Source: Streptomyces rimosus
GTDB lineage: Bacteria; Actinomycetota; Actinomycetes; Streptomycetales; Streptomycetaceae
Reading direction: 5' to 3'
Length of the DNA stretch: 64,000 nt
Assembly (NCBI RefSeq): GCF_008704655.1
Contig: NZ_CP023688.1
Coordinates: 8,497,001-8,561,000 of the forward strand
A program made the translations under genes and the position numbers. The notes below the pieces were generated by a model. It was given only the letters and a program-made list of their open reading frames with translations. It did no database searches and was not told the origin of the DNA. Below, in pieces: positions 44,467 through 53,554 of the stretch (position 1 is the stretch's first letter; every line of letters begins with the position of its first letter).

Positions 44467-44510
44467 CGAAGCCGTACGGACCCGGTGGGGACCGGGTCCG
44501 TACGGCTTCG
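44467..44510. terminator. Perfect 20-bp hairpin between lipoprotein gene and metE leader
   Basis: Arms at 44467-44486 and 44491-44510 are perfect complements with a GGGG loop. It lies 67 bp downstream of the lipoprotein stop and about 75 bp upstream of the riboswitch, so it probably ends the lipoprotein transcript. A diverged copy of one arm follows at about 44522-44562. Confidence 0.85.
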
Positions 44511-44577
44511 GCTTTGGCGCTGGGGAACCGGGTCCGCACGGCCTCGGTTTCGGTTTTGGCGCTATGTGGCGGAGGGC

Positions 44578-46140
44578 TCAGCCGGCAGGCGGCTGCGACG
44601 TGGCGGAGGAGAACCGGCCGGACGCGAGCTTCCATTCGCGGTGCAGGGTGCCCAGCGGAATGCGTTTCTGGAAGAGCGGAGTGCCGAAGATCGTCAGCTG
44701 GGCCTGGAGTGAGCCGCTCAGATCCAGCCCTCCGAAAGCCTTCCAGTCGGCCGTGACCGAACCCTTTCCGTCGGAGGAACCGATGGCCGCGGCACTGGCC
44801 TCGCCGCGCAGATACGGAGCGAGATCGGCGCTCACACCGACCGCACCGTACAGGCCGACGCTCGCCTCGGTACCGAGCGTGGCCTTCGCCTGGCCCGACG
44901 CCGTCACAGCCGCCTGTACCGGGGTGGAGTGCATGCCGGATTCGCTGACGGGCTTCCAGCCCCCGGCCCAGGAGTAGCTGCCGCCGACCCGGAAGTCGCC
45001 CTTGAGGTCCTGCTTGATGTCGACGCTGACCCGGCCGTCCGCCTCGACCGCGAGGTAGCACGTGAGGTCAAGATTGACGACGACCGGGACCGGGCCGACC
45101 TGGATGACCGGATCGGCGTGGAGCTTGGCGAACGGCACCCGCATCGGCTTGCCGCTCGCGGTGGAGGCGGCGGCCTGGCCCTTGAAGCGCCACTGGGAGG
45201 ACCAGTCACCGGACAGCCCGATGAACGCGCCTCCGGGTGCCGTGTGGTTGGCGGGTGCGGGGGAGGGCGTGGCGTGCCCGCGGCTGCCGTCGTAAGTGAA
45301 CTCCACCTTGGGCGACAGCTGCACGAAGCCGGCGACCGAGGCCGCGGCGCTCGCCGGGGCGTCCTCCGCGGTGGCGACCGAAGCGCCGACGTCCAGGCGC
45401 AGACTGCCGAGGGGCAGCGAGGCGCCGTGCGGCCCGAAGCGGCGCTCGCCGTTCTTCGCCCAGGAAACCTTCACCCCCTTGACCAGCGGCTCGACCGAGA
45501 CGGCAGCCGGATCGACGGGCACCTTCCCGTCGGCCTTGCCCTTGCCCAGCAGCGCGTCGAGCGTGGCCGGCGCGGTGTTGACCTCGGTGCCCTTCGCCGT
45601 CGTGCCCCGTACGGCGGTGACCTTGGCCAGGACACCGCTGGGGGCGCCGGGAGCGGGCGCGCTCGCGATGACGTCGCCGACGGCCACGGCCGAGTTCTTC
45701 GCGGGAGCGGAGGCGGAGGGAGTGGGGGAGGGGGCGGTGGATGCGGAGCCCGAGGGGGAGGGGCTCGGGAGGTGCTTCGCCGGGCTGACGACGACCGCGC
45801 GGCCGCTGCGGCGGTCGTACGAGGCGACCCGTACCGCGGACTTGTACTGCGGGCGTCCGTCACCGGACGGGCGGGCCACGGCCGCCGCACCGGCAGGGCC
45901 GGACGACGAGGGAGCCGCACCGACGGCCAGCCGCTGTCCGCCGCTGCCGCCCTTGCCGGCAGTGACGTCGGCGGCGTCATGGCCCTCGGCGGCCTGGGCG
46001 GCGGTCGCCCCGGCGCCGGGTTCGACGGACTCGCCGGTGCCGGCGTCGGTACCGGCGCCACTGCCCGACGAACAGCCGGAGGCCAGCAGGGAGATGACGG
46101 TCAGGGCAGGTATGAGCGCCTGCTTGGTGATCGTACGCAA
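44578..46140 (-). CDS. Secreted lipoprotein of unknown function
   Basis: A protein of 520 residues. The N-terminus is a lipoprotein signal (MRTITKQALIPALTVISLLASGC), with the LASGC lipobox and the acylated Cys at residue 23, so it should be anchored to the outer face of the membrane. Residues about 24-160 are low complexity, rich in Gly, Ala, Ser and Pro (including PSPSPSGSASTAPSPTPS), a likely disordered stalk across the cell wall. The rest is beta-rich, with repeated aromatic-glycine segments (FVQLSPKVEFTYDG, YSWAGGWKPVSESG, VGLYGAVGVSADLAPYL). I do not recognise a family; similar long lipoproteins occur in other Streptomyces. It appears monocistronic. Confidence 0.75.
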   Translation of the reverse strand: MRTITKQALIPALTVISLLASGCSSGSGAGTDAGTGESVEPGAGATAAQAAEGHDAADVTAGKGGSGGQRLAVGAAPSSSGPAGAAAVARPSGDGRPQYKSAVRVASYDRRSGRAVVVSPAKHLPSPSPSGSASTAPSPTPSASAPAKNSAVAVGDVIASAPAPGAPSGVLAKVTAVRGTTAKGTEVNTAPATLDALLGKGKADGKVPVDPAAVSVEPLVKGVKVSWAKNGERRFGPHGASLPLGSLRLDVGASVATAEDAPASAAASVAGFVQLSPKVEFTYDGSRGHATPSPAPANHTAPGGAFIGLSGDWSSQWRFKGQAAASTASGKPMRVPFAKLHADPVIQVGPVPVVVNLDLTCYLAVEADGRVSVDIKQDLKGDFRVGGSYSWAGGWKPVSESGMHSTPVQAAVTASGQAKATLGTEASVGLYGAVGVSADLAPYLRGEASAAAIGSSDGKGSVTADWKAFGGLDLSGSLQAQLTIFGTPLFQKRIPLGTLHREWKLASGRFSSATSQPPAG

Positions 46141-46888
46141 GGTGAGCCCTAGAGAATGTGGGGTGGGGCACGCCGTGGCGAAGTCGCCTCCGAAAACGGC
46201 GCCTCACAACAATGGGACGGTTGCGAAGAAGTGCGGATGTGCGGAATGGGAGCTGGGTGATCATGCCATGACCGGTGCTCCGGGGCTAATTCGGGCTGTA
46301 CGCCGGGGCATTGATATGGACCAATGGTGATTTCGCAGTGAACTATCTCGGGGCTGCGGGGTATTCGGCGAGGGGGCCCGGTCCGCTGAACGGTTGAGGG
46401 GTCAACGGAATTGGTGTGGGGATTGTGGGGGTGTTCTTGGTGGGGTGATGCGGGGAGGGGCGCGGGGGAGTGGTGTGGGGGCGCGCTTCGGGGGACCGTG
46501 CTTCGAGTGGCTGCGCTTCGAGAGGCGGGGCTTCGAGCGGCGGGGCGTATCGCTTGCGGTGCGAGGCGCGACGGGCCCATCCGTACGGTACGAACCTCAG
46601 GGGGCGCGCCGAAGGGGCGCCGCTCGACCCGAGTTGCCCGATTGGCGGGCTCCGGGTGGGGCCCGTCTATCTGAGCTGGTGCCCACGCAGCCCGTCGCGG
46701 TGAGAGCCCCCGATCCCTGCGCGACCTCCCTGCCTCCCTGTGCCACCCGGCTTCCGGGCCGAACGCTGCGGCCCATCGCCCCGAACTCCTTTGTGCCCAT
46801 ATCACACACCTGCACGCTCACCATGCGCGACAGGGTTGTTTCTCCGGTTTTCCGGCGGAGCCGCCACCGCTTCCGGCACATTCGGTGC
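46141..46888. other. Gene-free stretch with short GCTTCGAG repeats
   Basis: About 750 bp without a convincing gene. Between 46500 and 46545 the motif GCTTCGAG followed by one base and GG occurs three times at 13-16 bp spacing. Long open frames on both strands here look like Arg/Pro-rich noise from high GC content. Confidence 0.5.
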
Positions 46889-48013
46889 ATGAACGGTTAC
46901 GAGGACAGGGTGCCCGGCTACCTCACCTTCCGGGTGGCCCCGCAGGACGGGCCCATCGCCGCCCTGGCGGACCTGGAGGCGTGGCAGGCGCGCGAGCGCT
47001 ACCCGGAACTTCTGGGGGTGGGGCTGGCGGAGTTCTTCCACGCGAAGGAGCGCGATACCGGCGGCTGGGAACTGTCCGAGTACGGCGCCAGCGAACCGCA
47101 GGGCGCCAGGGACTCCCTGGGGTCGCACTTCCGCCTGCGGGCCAAACAGGCCGACGAATCCGGTGACGCGGCGGCGCAGAAGGTGTGGATGGCGGCGGCG
47201 TTGCGCATGGACCGGGAGGTCGTTGACGAGATCTGTGTCCGTGGTGAGCGATTCCGTATCGTACGGGCGTCGAAATTCATCCGCATGGGCCGCAGCGGAC
47301 CCGAACCGCCCCGCCCCTCCGACCCCGACCCCGCGGAGGTCGGCGAGGCGCTGCGCGTGCCGTCCCGCACCAAGGGATTCGTTGTTGATCCTTACGTCAG
47401 TACCGGCCTGTCCGACGGCCTTCTGAAACTCGATCTCGTTCACTTCGTCGGGGGTTCTCCCAATACGCCCGCGGAGGTACGCATCGACGCCCTGCGCGCC
47501 GCCGAGAAATACCCGGGCGGTGTGCTGCTGCCGGCAGTGTTCATGACCTCGGAACGGGTGGACGGGCAGTGGAGGGCGCAGAATCCGGGGGCTTCGGATT
47601 CCACTCCGCAAGGCGCCAGGGACGGGCTGGCCGCATGGCTCCGGGTGATGGCGCCGTTCAATATGAGGCTGTCGGAAGAGGAGCGGGCGGAGTACGCGCG
47701 AGCGGCCGATGCGCTGGACGAGAAGCGGAGCAACGGTCTGAGCGTCGATGGGCGCCGGTTCCGTATTACGCGGGTGGAGCGGCTGGTCAGGATCGGCCCC
47801 AGCGGCCCGGAGGGCCCGCGGCCCAGCGATTTCGACCCCCAGCCTCCCGTGGAGGTCCACACCCAGCAGTTGAAGGATCAGGGGCTGTGGAAAGAAGAGG
47901 ACGAGCCGCTCGAACTCGATGAACGCACGCTGGAGTTCAAGGCATTGTGGGAGCAGGAAGAGGCCCGCCGGGCAGCGGCCAAGGAGCGCAAGGCGAATAA
48001 GAAGCGCACCTGA
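46889..48013 (+). CDS. Actinomycete conserved protein with internal duplication (DUF5954-like)
   Basis: A protein of 374 residues from the ATG at 46889. Two similar halves are visible: each has a stretch ending in KYPGG/RYPEL-type residues, a W-containing segment, PQGARD followed by a helix, then an RGERFRIVRASKFIRMG or DGRRFRITRVERLVRIG segment and a (S/G)PEPPRPSD or GPEGPRPSD linker. The C-terminus is charged and probably coiled (ALWEQEEARRAAAKERK). I recall this pattern from the Streptomyces family DUF5954; no function is known. No signal peptide. A hairpin terminator follows. Confidence 0.7.
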   Translation: MNGYEDRVPGYLTFRVAPQDGPIAALADLEAWQARERYPELLGVGLAEFFHAKERDTGGWELSEYGASEPQGARDSLGSHFRLRAKQADESGDAAAQKVWMAAALRMDREVVDEICVRGERFRIVRASKFIRMGRSGPEPPRPSDPDPAEVGEALRVPSRTKGFVVDPYVSTGLSDGLLKLDLVHFVGGSPNTPAEVRIDALRAAEKYPGGVLLPAVFMTSERVDGQWRAQNPGASDSTPQGARDGLAAWLRVMAPFNMRLSEEERAEYARAADALDEKRSNGLSVDGRRFRITRVERLVRIGPSGPEGPRPSDFDPQPPVEVHTQQLKDQGLWKEEDEPLELDERTLEFKALWEQEEARRAAAKERKANKKRT

Positions 48014-48048
48014 ACGCAGTAAGCCGCTGTTGTGCCCGGCGAATCACT

Positions 48049-48086
48049 GTTGAGCTCGGCTCCGCCCCGACGGAGCCGAGCTCAAC
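48049..48086. terminator. Hairpin terminator after the DUF5954-like gene
   Basis: A perfect 16-bp stem (GTTGAGCTCGGCTCCG with its complement at 48071-48086) and a six-base loop, 36 bp after the stop codon. Confidence 0.85.
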
Positions 48087-48187
48087 TGCATCCACACGCA
48101 CACTCCCGCCACCACCGCCCCACCTTGCACGGCCCGGGCGGACGAAATCCGGTCGCGGCCGGTGCCGGGCGCTGCTAGCTTGCGGCC

Positions 48188-48844
48188 GTGGATCTCTTCT
48201 CACGTTCTTGGACAGCGCTGCGCACCGCGGTCGCCGAGCTTTCGGACGAGGACTTCGCGCGGCCGTCGGGCTGCGCCGGCTGGCTCGTACGGGACCTGGT
48301 GTGCCATCTGATCATCGACGCCCAGGACGTCCTGATCACCCTCGTCACCCCCGCCGACACGGAACCGACCCGCGACGCGGTGACCTACTGGGAGGTCGCC
48401 GAAACGCCGCCGACCGGTGACGACCCGCTCGACGCGCTGATCGTCCGCCTGGCCGCCGCGTACGAGGACCCGGGGCTGCTCAAGTTCCACCTGGACGACC
48501 TGGGCTCTGCTGCCGGCCGCGCCGCCGAACTCGCGGACCCCACGGTCAGGGTCGGTACCCGAGACGTCGTACTCACCACGGGTGACTACCTTTCCGCGTA
48601 CGTACTGGAATGGACGCTGCACCACCTCGACCTGATCGCACACCTCCCGAACGCTGCGGAACCGCCCACAGAGGGCCTGGCCCGAACGCGGGAAATGCTG
48701 GAAAAGATCGCCGGTACCACATTCCCCTCGTCGTTCTCCGACAAGGACGCACTGCTGATCGGCACCGGACGACGCACGCCGACCGAGACCGAGAAGGCCG
48801 AACTGGGCGAGCTGGCCGCGAAACTGCCGTTCGTCATCGGGTGA
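48188..48844 (+). CDS. DinB-fold mycothiol-dependent maleylpyruvate isomerase-like protein
   Basis: A protein of 218 residues from a GTG. The N-terminal four-helix DinB domain has DFARPSGCAGWLVRDLVCHL with the first metal-binding His, and AYVLEWTLHHLDLIAHL with the other two, the pattern of mycothiol-dependent metalloenzymes. The family uses mycothiol as a cofactor for isomerisation or conjugation in actinomycetes. The actual substrate is not predictable; maleylpyruvate is known only for a few members. Monocistronic. Confidence 0.78.
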   Translation: MDLFSRSWTALRTAVAELSDEDFARPSGCAGWLVRDLVCHLIIDAQDVLITLVTPADTEPTRDAVTYWEVAETPPTGDDPLDALIVRLAAAYEDPGLLKFHLDDLGSAAGRAAELADPTVRVGTRDVVLTTGDYLSAYVLEWTLHHLDLIAHLPNAAEPPTEGLARTREMLEKIAGTTFPSSFSDKDALLIGTGRRTPTETEKAELGELAAKLPFVIG

Positions 48845-49040
48845 CCGGGCTCTCATAGGCTCCTGCCTCCGGCCGGGCCGTGAGCGGGGCGACAGCACCG
48901 GAACCGGGACCCGAGAGCGCCGGACCGGCCCTCGACGCTCCAACTAATCAAGCTTGACTAGTGACGCCTCGGCGCGTACCTTCTTCTTCGCACAGTCATG
49001 CCTGATGGGTGTGCGACCGAGGACCTGAGGAGAAGTTCGC

Positions 49041-49469
49041 GTGACCTTTCTGCCTGACACCGGGTACGTGCCGACCGATGAGGACCGTACGAGCCTGGAT
49101 GCCTGGTTCGCGGAGTACGACGCGCAGAGCGCGAAGCGGAATGTCGAGCGTATGGCGGACATGGCGGTGTTTCCGCTGAACCTCGTGAGCGACGATGCGG
49201 CCGGCAACGGGCGCTCGGCGCAGTGGGACCGCGAACAATTCGTCGCGACGATGACGCAGGTGATGGGTGAGGGGAACGAGGACATCACCTTCGAGTCCAC
49301 CCGGACGCCCGTATTCCTCTCGGCCTCGATGGCCGTGGTCTTCACGGACTCGACCATGACGCACGCGGGGGAGGCCACGCAGTTGCGGTATGCCGACATC
49401 CTGATCCGCCGGGACGGGAAGTGGGCTTTCCAGACCATGATTCAGGGTGGATGGGGCGACAACTTGTAA
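49041..49469 (+). CDS. NTF2/SnoaL-like small protein
   Basis: A protein of 142 residues from the GTG at 49041, which follows GAGGAGAAG. It shows the pattern of the NTF2-like cone fold: an N-terminal helix (DRTSLDAWFAEYDAQSAKRN) with VERMADMAVFP, and C-terminal strands ending in YADILIRRDGKWAFQTMIQGGW. Members may be small enzymes (isomerases, cyclases, dehydratases) or binding proteins. No catalytic residues can be assigned with confidence. No operon partner; the next gene is convergent. Confidence 0.7.
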   Translation: MTFLPDTGYVPTDEDRTSLDAWFAEYDAQSAKRNVERMADMAVFPLNLVSDDAAGNGRSAQWDREQFVATMTQVMGEGNEDITFESTRTPVFLSASMAVVFTDSTMTHAGEATQLRYADILIRRDGKWAFQTMIQGGWGDNL

Positions 49470-49511
49470 GTCCGGACGCCCCTGACCACCCTGAATGGCT
49501 GGGTGTCACTG

Positions 49512-50417
49512 CTATCGGGGCGGCTCCCCGGAGCGGTCCAGAAGGGTACGGAGGATCTGGTCGGCTGCCGTCCACAGGACGGCGCCGCCGGTCCCGGGCA
49601 CGATATGCCGTACGGCTCCGGGAATACGCGCCGCCAGGCCAGCTCCTTGGTCGGGCGAGTGGCTGCTGTCTTCCGCGCCGTACCACACGTCCACCGGAAT
49701 TCCGATCGCGGCGAGGTCGAGCCCCCACCGCCCCATCGCCAGGACGGCGTCCCGGGCGTAACCGTCGGCCGCCCCCTGGGCGAAACCCTCCTCCAGCGCC
49801 TTCCGGTACGCACCGGCGAACGGCTCCCGCTCATAGACGGCCAGGTCGCAGGCGGGGCTGTTGCCCATCACCATGTCCCACATCGTCCGCGGGGTGAATC
49901 CGGCGAAGAAATCCGCGGCTTCTTCCGGCGCTCGTACGCAAAGGTCCGCCAACTGCTGCAATTCACGCGGCAGTACGTCACTGAAGCGTGGCTCGGCGAT
50001 TTCGTCGGCCGCGGAGACGAGCGCGAGGGCATCGACCGTACGGGCGGCCGCGCAGGCCAGGGCGAACGGCGCGCCCTGCGAATTGCCGACCATGGCGGGT
50101 GGCCGGTCGAGGCCCTTGCGCTCGATGAGTATGCGGGTGTCTTCGGCGAAATCCTGGAGTGTGCGCCCCGGGGCCGGAGTGGAGGCACCCAGTCCGGGCC
50201 GGTCCAGCGAGATCAGCCGGACTCCGAGGTCGTGCACGGCCTCCGCCCCGAAGCCGAGATGACGGCTGGTGGCCGCGCCGGGCGAGAAGAGGACGGGCAT
50301 GCCGTTGGCTGGGCCCCACTCGGCCCAGCCCAGGATCCTGCCGTCGGGCAGCTGTTCCGCGCCGGTACGAACGGGTGGTGCGACGAGAGATTGTGGCGTC
50401 TTCACGCCCGTAATCAT
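49512..50417 (-). CDS. Alpha/beta hydrolase with missing catalytic histidine
   Basis: A protein of 301 residues with the alpha/beta hydrolase fold: PVLFSPGAATSRHLG (oxyanion region), ISLDRPGLGAS, nucleophile Ser in MVGNSQGAPFAL and a probable acid Asp in VWYGAEDSSHSP. Where the catalytic His is expected near the C-terminus the sequence reads VPGTGGAVLW, with Gly-Gly in place of Gly-His. Either another His serves, or the protein is not a normal hydrolase. The start ATG gives MITGVKTPQSL. No signal peptide. It is divergent from the next hydrolase gene. Confidence 0.82.
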   Translation of the reverse strand: MITGVKTPQSLVAPPVRTGAEQLPDGRILGWAEWGPANGMPVLFSPGAATSRHLGFGAEAVHDLGVRLISLDRPGLGASTPAPGRTLQDFAEDTRILIERKGLDRPPAMVGNSQGAPFALACAAARTVDALALVSAADEIAEPRFSDVLPRELQQLADLCVRAPEEAADFFAGFTPRTMWDMVMGNSPACDLAVYEREPFAGAYRKALEEGFAQGAADGYARDAVLAMGRWGLDLAAIGIPVDVWYGAEDSSHSPDQGAGLAARIPGAVRHIVPGTGGAVLWTAADQILRTLLDRSGEPPR

Positions 50418-50548
50418 GCCTGCCGCGCTTTCGCTGGCCTGCGCACTTGCTTGCGTGCGCCGGCCTGGCGGGAGAACCGGGGCGTGGTCAGGCTGTTCGG
50501 AGCCCGTGGTCGCAGAGGATTGTCAGACCCCTCGGCTAGGGTTCGGGC

Positions 50549-51247
50549 ATGGTGAACTACGTACTTGCCGCAGGAGCATGGCTCGGAGCGTGGGCGTGGG
50601 ATGAAGTGGTCCCGCTGCTGCGCACGGCGGGCCACGGCGCGTATCCGCTGACACTGTCGGGCCTCGCGGACAAGCGGGGCGTACCGGCCGGTCAGCAGAC
50701 GCATGTGGAGGACATCGTCGGTGAGGTTGACCGACTCGGCCTCGACGACGTCGTTCTGGTCGGACACAGCTACTCGGGCATTCCGGTCGGTCAGGCCGCC
50801 GAGCGGATCGGCGAGCGGCTGAGGCACGTCATATTCGTCGACTCCGACGTGCCGGTCGACGGCGAGTCGTTCGTCTCCCGCTGGCCGGACTTCCGGCCCG
50901 CGGTGGAGGCGTCGATGGCCGAGAACGAGGGCTTCTGGGCCCCGCCGCCCCCGGCCGAATTTGCCGGTCACGGGCTTACGGACGAGCAGATCGAGCGCAT
51001 AGTGGGCAGCGTGACGCCGCATCCGGGCGCCACCTTGACCGAACCCGCCGAACTGGCCGGCCCTCTCGCCGAGCTTCCGGCGACATACATCAAGTGCGTG
51101 CTGGACGGACCCGAGCTGATTCCGGTCGAGGCCGAGATTCTGAGCAGCGAGAAGTGGCGGCTGGTCGAACTGGAGACGGGACACTGGCCGATGCTCTCCG
51201 CGCCGGATGAGCTGGCACGAATACTTCTGGATGCCGCCGAGCGGTAG
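50549..51247 (+). CDS. Alpha/beta hydrolase (esterase type)
   Basis: A protein of 232 residues: VLAAGAWLGAWAWDEVVPLL at the N-terminus, nucleophile Ser in LVGHSYSGIPVG, and His in ETGHWPMLSAPDEL near the end. This is the pattern of the salicylic-acid-binding/hydroxynitrile lyase-like esterase group (AB hydrolase 6), often labelled methylesterase or pyrethroid hydrolase in bacteria. All triad positions look intact. The gene is divergent from the previous hydrolase with 131 bp between. Substrate unknown. Confidence 0.85.
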   Translation: MVNYVLAAGAWLGAWAWDEVVPLLRTAGHGAYPLTLSGLADKRGVPAGQQTHVEDIVGEVDRLGLDDVVLVGHSYSGIPVGQAAERIGERLRHVIFVDSDVPVDGESFVSRWPDFRPAVEASMAENEGFWAPPPPAEFAGHGLTDEQIERIVGSVTPHPGATLTEPAELAGPLAELPATYIKCVLDGPELIPVEAEILSSEKWRLVELETGHWPMLSAPDELARILLDAAER

Positions 51248-51466
51248 GCGCTTGGCGAGCGGGAGAGCCCGGGGCGCGGGGCAGTGTAAGGGGCCGGTGT
51301 GCTGGAGGAGCGGAATTCATTGCGTTACGAGGAGGGTTGAGCCGGGCCATCGCGGCCTCCGTAGAACTGGGTGCCCACCGTGCACGGGAGCCGACCGCGG
51401 CACCACGCGCCATCTCCGCGCTCTCTCCTGTGTGCTCCCCCCGCGGTCCAGCTGGAGGTCAGTGAA

Positions 51467-52792
51467 GTGAGCCACCGATACGTGAGCAAGAGCCATCGGC
51501 ACGTCAACAAGCGGACCGGCGTTCTCGTCGGCGGCGCGGCGACCGCCCTCCTGGCGGCGGCGATCGTGCTGCCGCAGGCCAACGCGAGTCCGGAGCAGCC
51601 GCGGTCACCGCGCACCTTCTCCTCCGAGTCGGCCGCACGGGTCGCGTCGTCGCTGAAGACGGACCTCGGCGCTGACCGGACAGCGGGCTGGTACCTGGAC
51701 GCCGGGAAAGGGCGGCTCGTCATGAACGTCCTGTCGGCGGAGGACGCGAGGCGTGTCGAGGCGGAAGGGGCGGTGGCGAAGGTCGTACGGAACAGTATGA
51801 GTGAACTTCAGGCCGCGACACGGGCGTTGCGCGACAGCGCGGCCATACCCGGCACCGCGTGGTCCATCGACCCACGCACGAACCGCGTCTCGGTGACCGC
51901 CGATCGCACGGTCACCGGCGAAAAGCTGGCCGCCCTCACCAAGGCCGTCGAGACACTGGGCGGTGGTGTGGCGAGCGTGAAGCGGTCGTCGGGGGAGTTC
52001 CGGCGCTATGACGGCGGCGGAAGTGTGGGGGGAGCCGGCGGGGCCGGAGGGAGTGGCGACGGAGGAGTCGGGGGGAGTAGTGGGGGCGGTGGGGGTATCG
52101 GAGGCACCGACGGTGGGGCTGGAGGGGGCGATGGTGGTGCGGCCGGTGGTAGTGGCGGCGACAGTGGGGGAGGTGGCGGCGGGGGTGAGGGCGGCGCGTT
52201 GCCCGTAGGGGGCAGTGCCATCTTCGGGGGAAATGCTCGGTGCTCGCTGGGGTTCAACGTCACCGTTCAGGGTGCTCCGGCGTTTCTGACGGCGGGGCAC
52301 TGCGGGAAGAGTTCCGCGACCTGGTCGGCCGATCAGGCGGGGACGCAGCGGTTGGGTACAGTGGCCGACGCCCAGTTCCCCGAGAACGACTTCGCCCTGG
52401 TGAAGTACGACGATCCGGGCGCCCGACCGGAGAGCGCGGTGGATCTCCAGAACGGCAGCAGGCAGCGAATAGCGCGGGCCGCGGAGGCCGCCGTGGGGAT
52501 GCGGGTGCAGCGGTCCGGCAGTACGACCGGGTTGTCGGGCGGCACCGTCACCGGCCTGAACGCCACGGTGAATTACGGCAACGGCGACATCGTCAACGGG
52601 CTGATACAGACGGACGTATGCGCGGAGCCCGGAGACAGCGGCGGGGCGATGTTCTCCGAGGACGCTGCCGTGGGGCTCACCTCGGGCGGCAGTGGCGACT
52701 GCACACAGGGAGGGGAGACCTTCTTCCAGCCGGTGACCAAGGCTCTGGAGGCGACGGGCGCCGAGATCGGAGCGTCCAACGCTGGCAGCTAG
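51467..52792 (+). CDS. Streptogrisin-like secreted serine protease with long glycine linker
   Basis: A protein of 441 residues from the GTG at 51467, eight bases after GGAGG. A signal peptide covers about residues 1-44. A propeptide follows with ALRDSAAIPGTAWSIDP and VTADRTVTGEKL, the pattern of alpha-lytic-type pro-regions that fold the protease. Residues about 181-247 are nearly all Gly with Ser, Ala and Asp. The catalytic domain (about 250-441) begins GGSAIFGGNARCSLGFNV, with His in LTAGHCG, Asp in ENDFALVKY and Ser in EPGDSGGAMFS. The mature part matches streptogrisins in length. The glycine segment at the pro/mature junction is unusual, since maturation normally cuts right before the GGNARC region. 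Confidence 0.93.
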   Translation: MSHRYVSKSHRHVNKRTGVLVGGAATALLAAAIVLPQANASPEQPRSPRTFSSESAARVASSLKTDLGADRTAGWYLDAGKGRLVMNVLSAEDARRVEAEGAVAKVVRNSMSELQAATRALRDSAAIPGTAWSIDPRTNRVSVTADRTVTGEKLAALTKAVETLGGGVASVKRSSGEFRRYDGGGSVGGAGGAGGSGDGGVGGSSGGGGGIGGTDGGAGGGDGGAAGGSGGDSGGGGGGGEGGALPVGGSAIFGGNARCSLGFNVTVQGAPAFLTAGHCGKSSATWSADQAGTQRLGTVADAQFPENDFALVKYDDPGARPESAVDLQNGSRQRIARAAEAAVGMRVQRSGSTTGLSGGTVTGLNATVNYGNGDIVNGLIQTDVCAEPGDSGGAMFSEDAAVGLTSGGSGDCTQGGETFFQPVTKALEATGAEIGASNAGS

Positions 52793-52831
52793 GGCGTGTA
52801 TCGGAAGTGGATCAATAGCTAGGCTGCGACA

Positions 52832-53554
52832 GTGGCCAACTCGCTGATCGATCCTGACGAATGGGTGCTTCGAGTCTCGCAAGCGCATGCCCGGGTGCTT
52901 GAACTGGTCGATCATCTCGATGACCGGCAGAAAGACGCACCTTCTGCCCTGCCGGGGTGGAGCCGGGGACATGTTCTCCAGCATCTCGCCGACAACGCCC
53001 GTGCCTTCGAGCGGCAGGCGCTGGCAGCTGTGCAGGGTGAGGTGGTCGACATGTATGACGGCGGCCAGGCAGGGCGCGACCGGTCCATCGAGCGGGGTGC
53101 GGCACGGCCCTTGGCGGAGCTGTATGAGGAACTCGAACTGGCGCAACGGGCTCTGGAAGATGTGTGGAGTCGGCTGACGGCAGCGGACTGGCGACGCGCG
53201 GTCCGGTTCCGCCGTGCCACGGTGCTGGATACCGCGCCGGCGCGGTGGCGGGAGGCCGAGATCCATGCCGTTGACCTCCGGGTCGGCTATCGCCCTCGCG
53301 ACTGGTCGGTGGACTTCGCCCTGCACGCTCTGGACTTCCTGTCGGGGCGTACCCCGGCCGGTATGCGGCTGGTCTTGCGGGCCACGGACGAGGAGTTCAC
53401 CCAAGTTCTGGGCAGAGGGAGGGCCGTTGAGGTCTCCGGAGCGGTGCGTGACCTTGCGGCCTGGATGGCTGGGCGCGGTGTCGATGCGGGCCTGAGCACG
53501 ACCGACCCCCGCCTGCCGGAACTGGGGCCTTGGCCGCCCGATCCGGCAGATTGA
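52832..53554 (+). CDS. DinB-fold mycothiol-dependent maleylpyruvate isomerase family protein
   Basis: A protein of 240 residues from a GTG. The N-terminal DinB domain has SALPGWSRGHVLQHLADNARAF (first metal His) and WREAEIHAVDLRVGY (second His region); an MDMPI C-terminal domain follows with MRLVLRATDEEF and AVRDLAAWMAGR. Compared with the similar gene at 48188 it has the extra C-terminal domain typical of full-length maleylpyruvate isomerases. Substrate unknown. It starts 37 bp after the protease stop but probably has its own regulation. Confidence 0.83.
   Translation: MANSLIDPDEWVLRVSQAHARVLELVDHLDDRQKDAPSALPGWSRGHVLQHLADNARAFERQALAAVQGEVVDMYDGGQAGRDRSIERGAARPLAELYEELELAQRALEDVWSRLTAADWRRAVRFRRATVLDTAPARWREAEIHAVDLRVGYRPRDWSVDFALHALDFLSGRTPAGMRLVLRATDEEFTQVLGRGRAVEVSGAVRDLAAWMAGRGVDAGLSTTDPRLPELGPWPPDPAD

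Noticed and set aside
41438..44977. A 1179-codon plus-strand open frame across metE
   Set aside because: It is the antisense of metE and its riboswitch; the minus strand carries all MetE motifs and zinc ligands.
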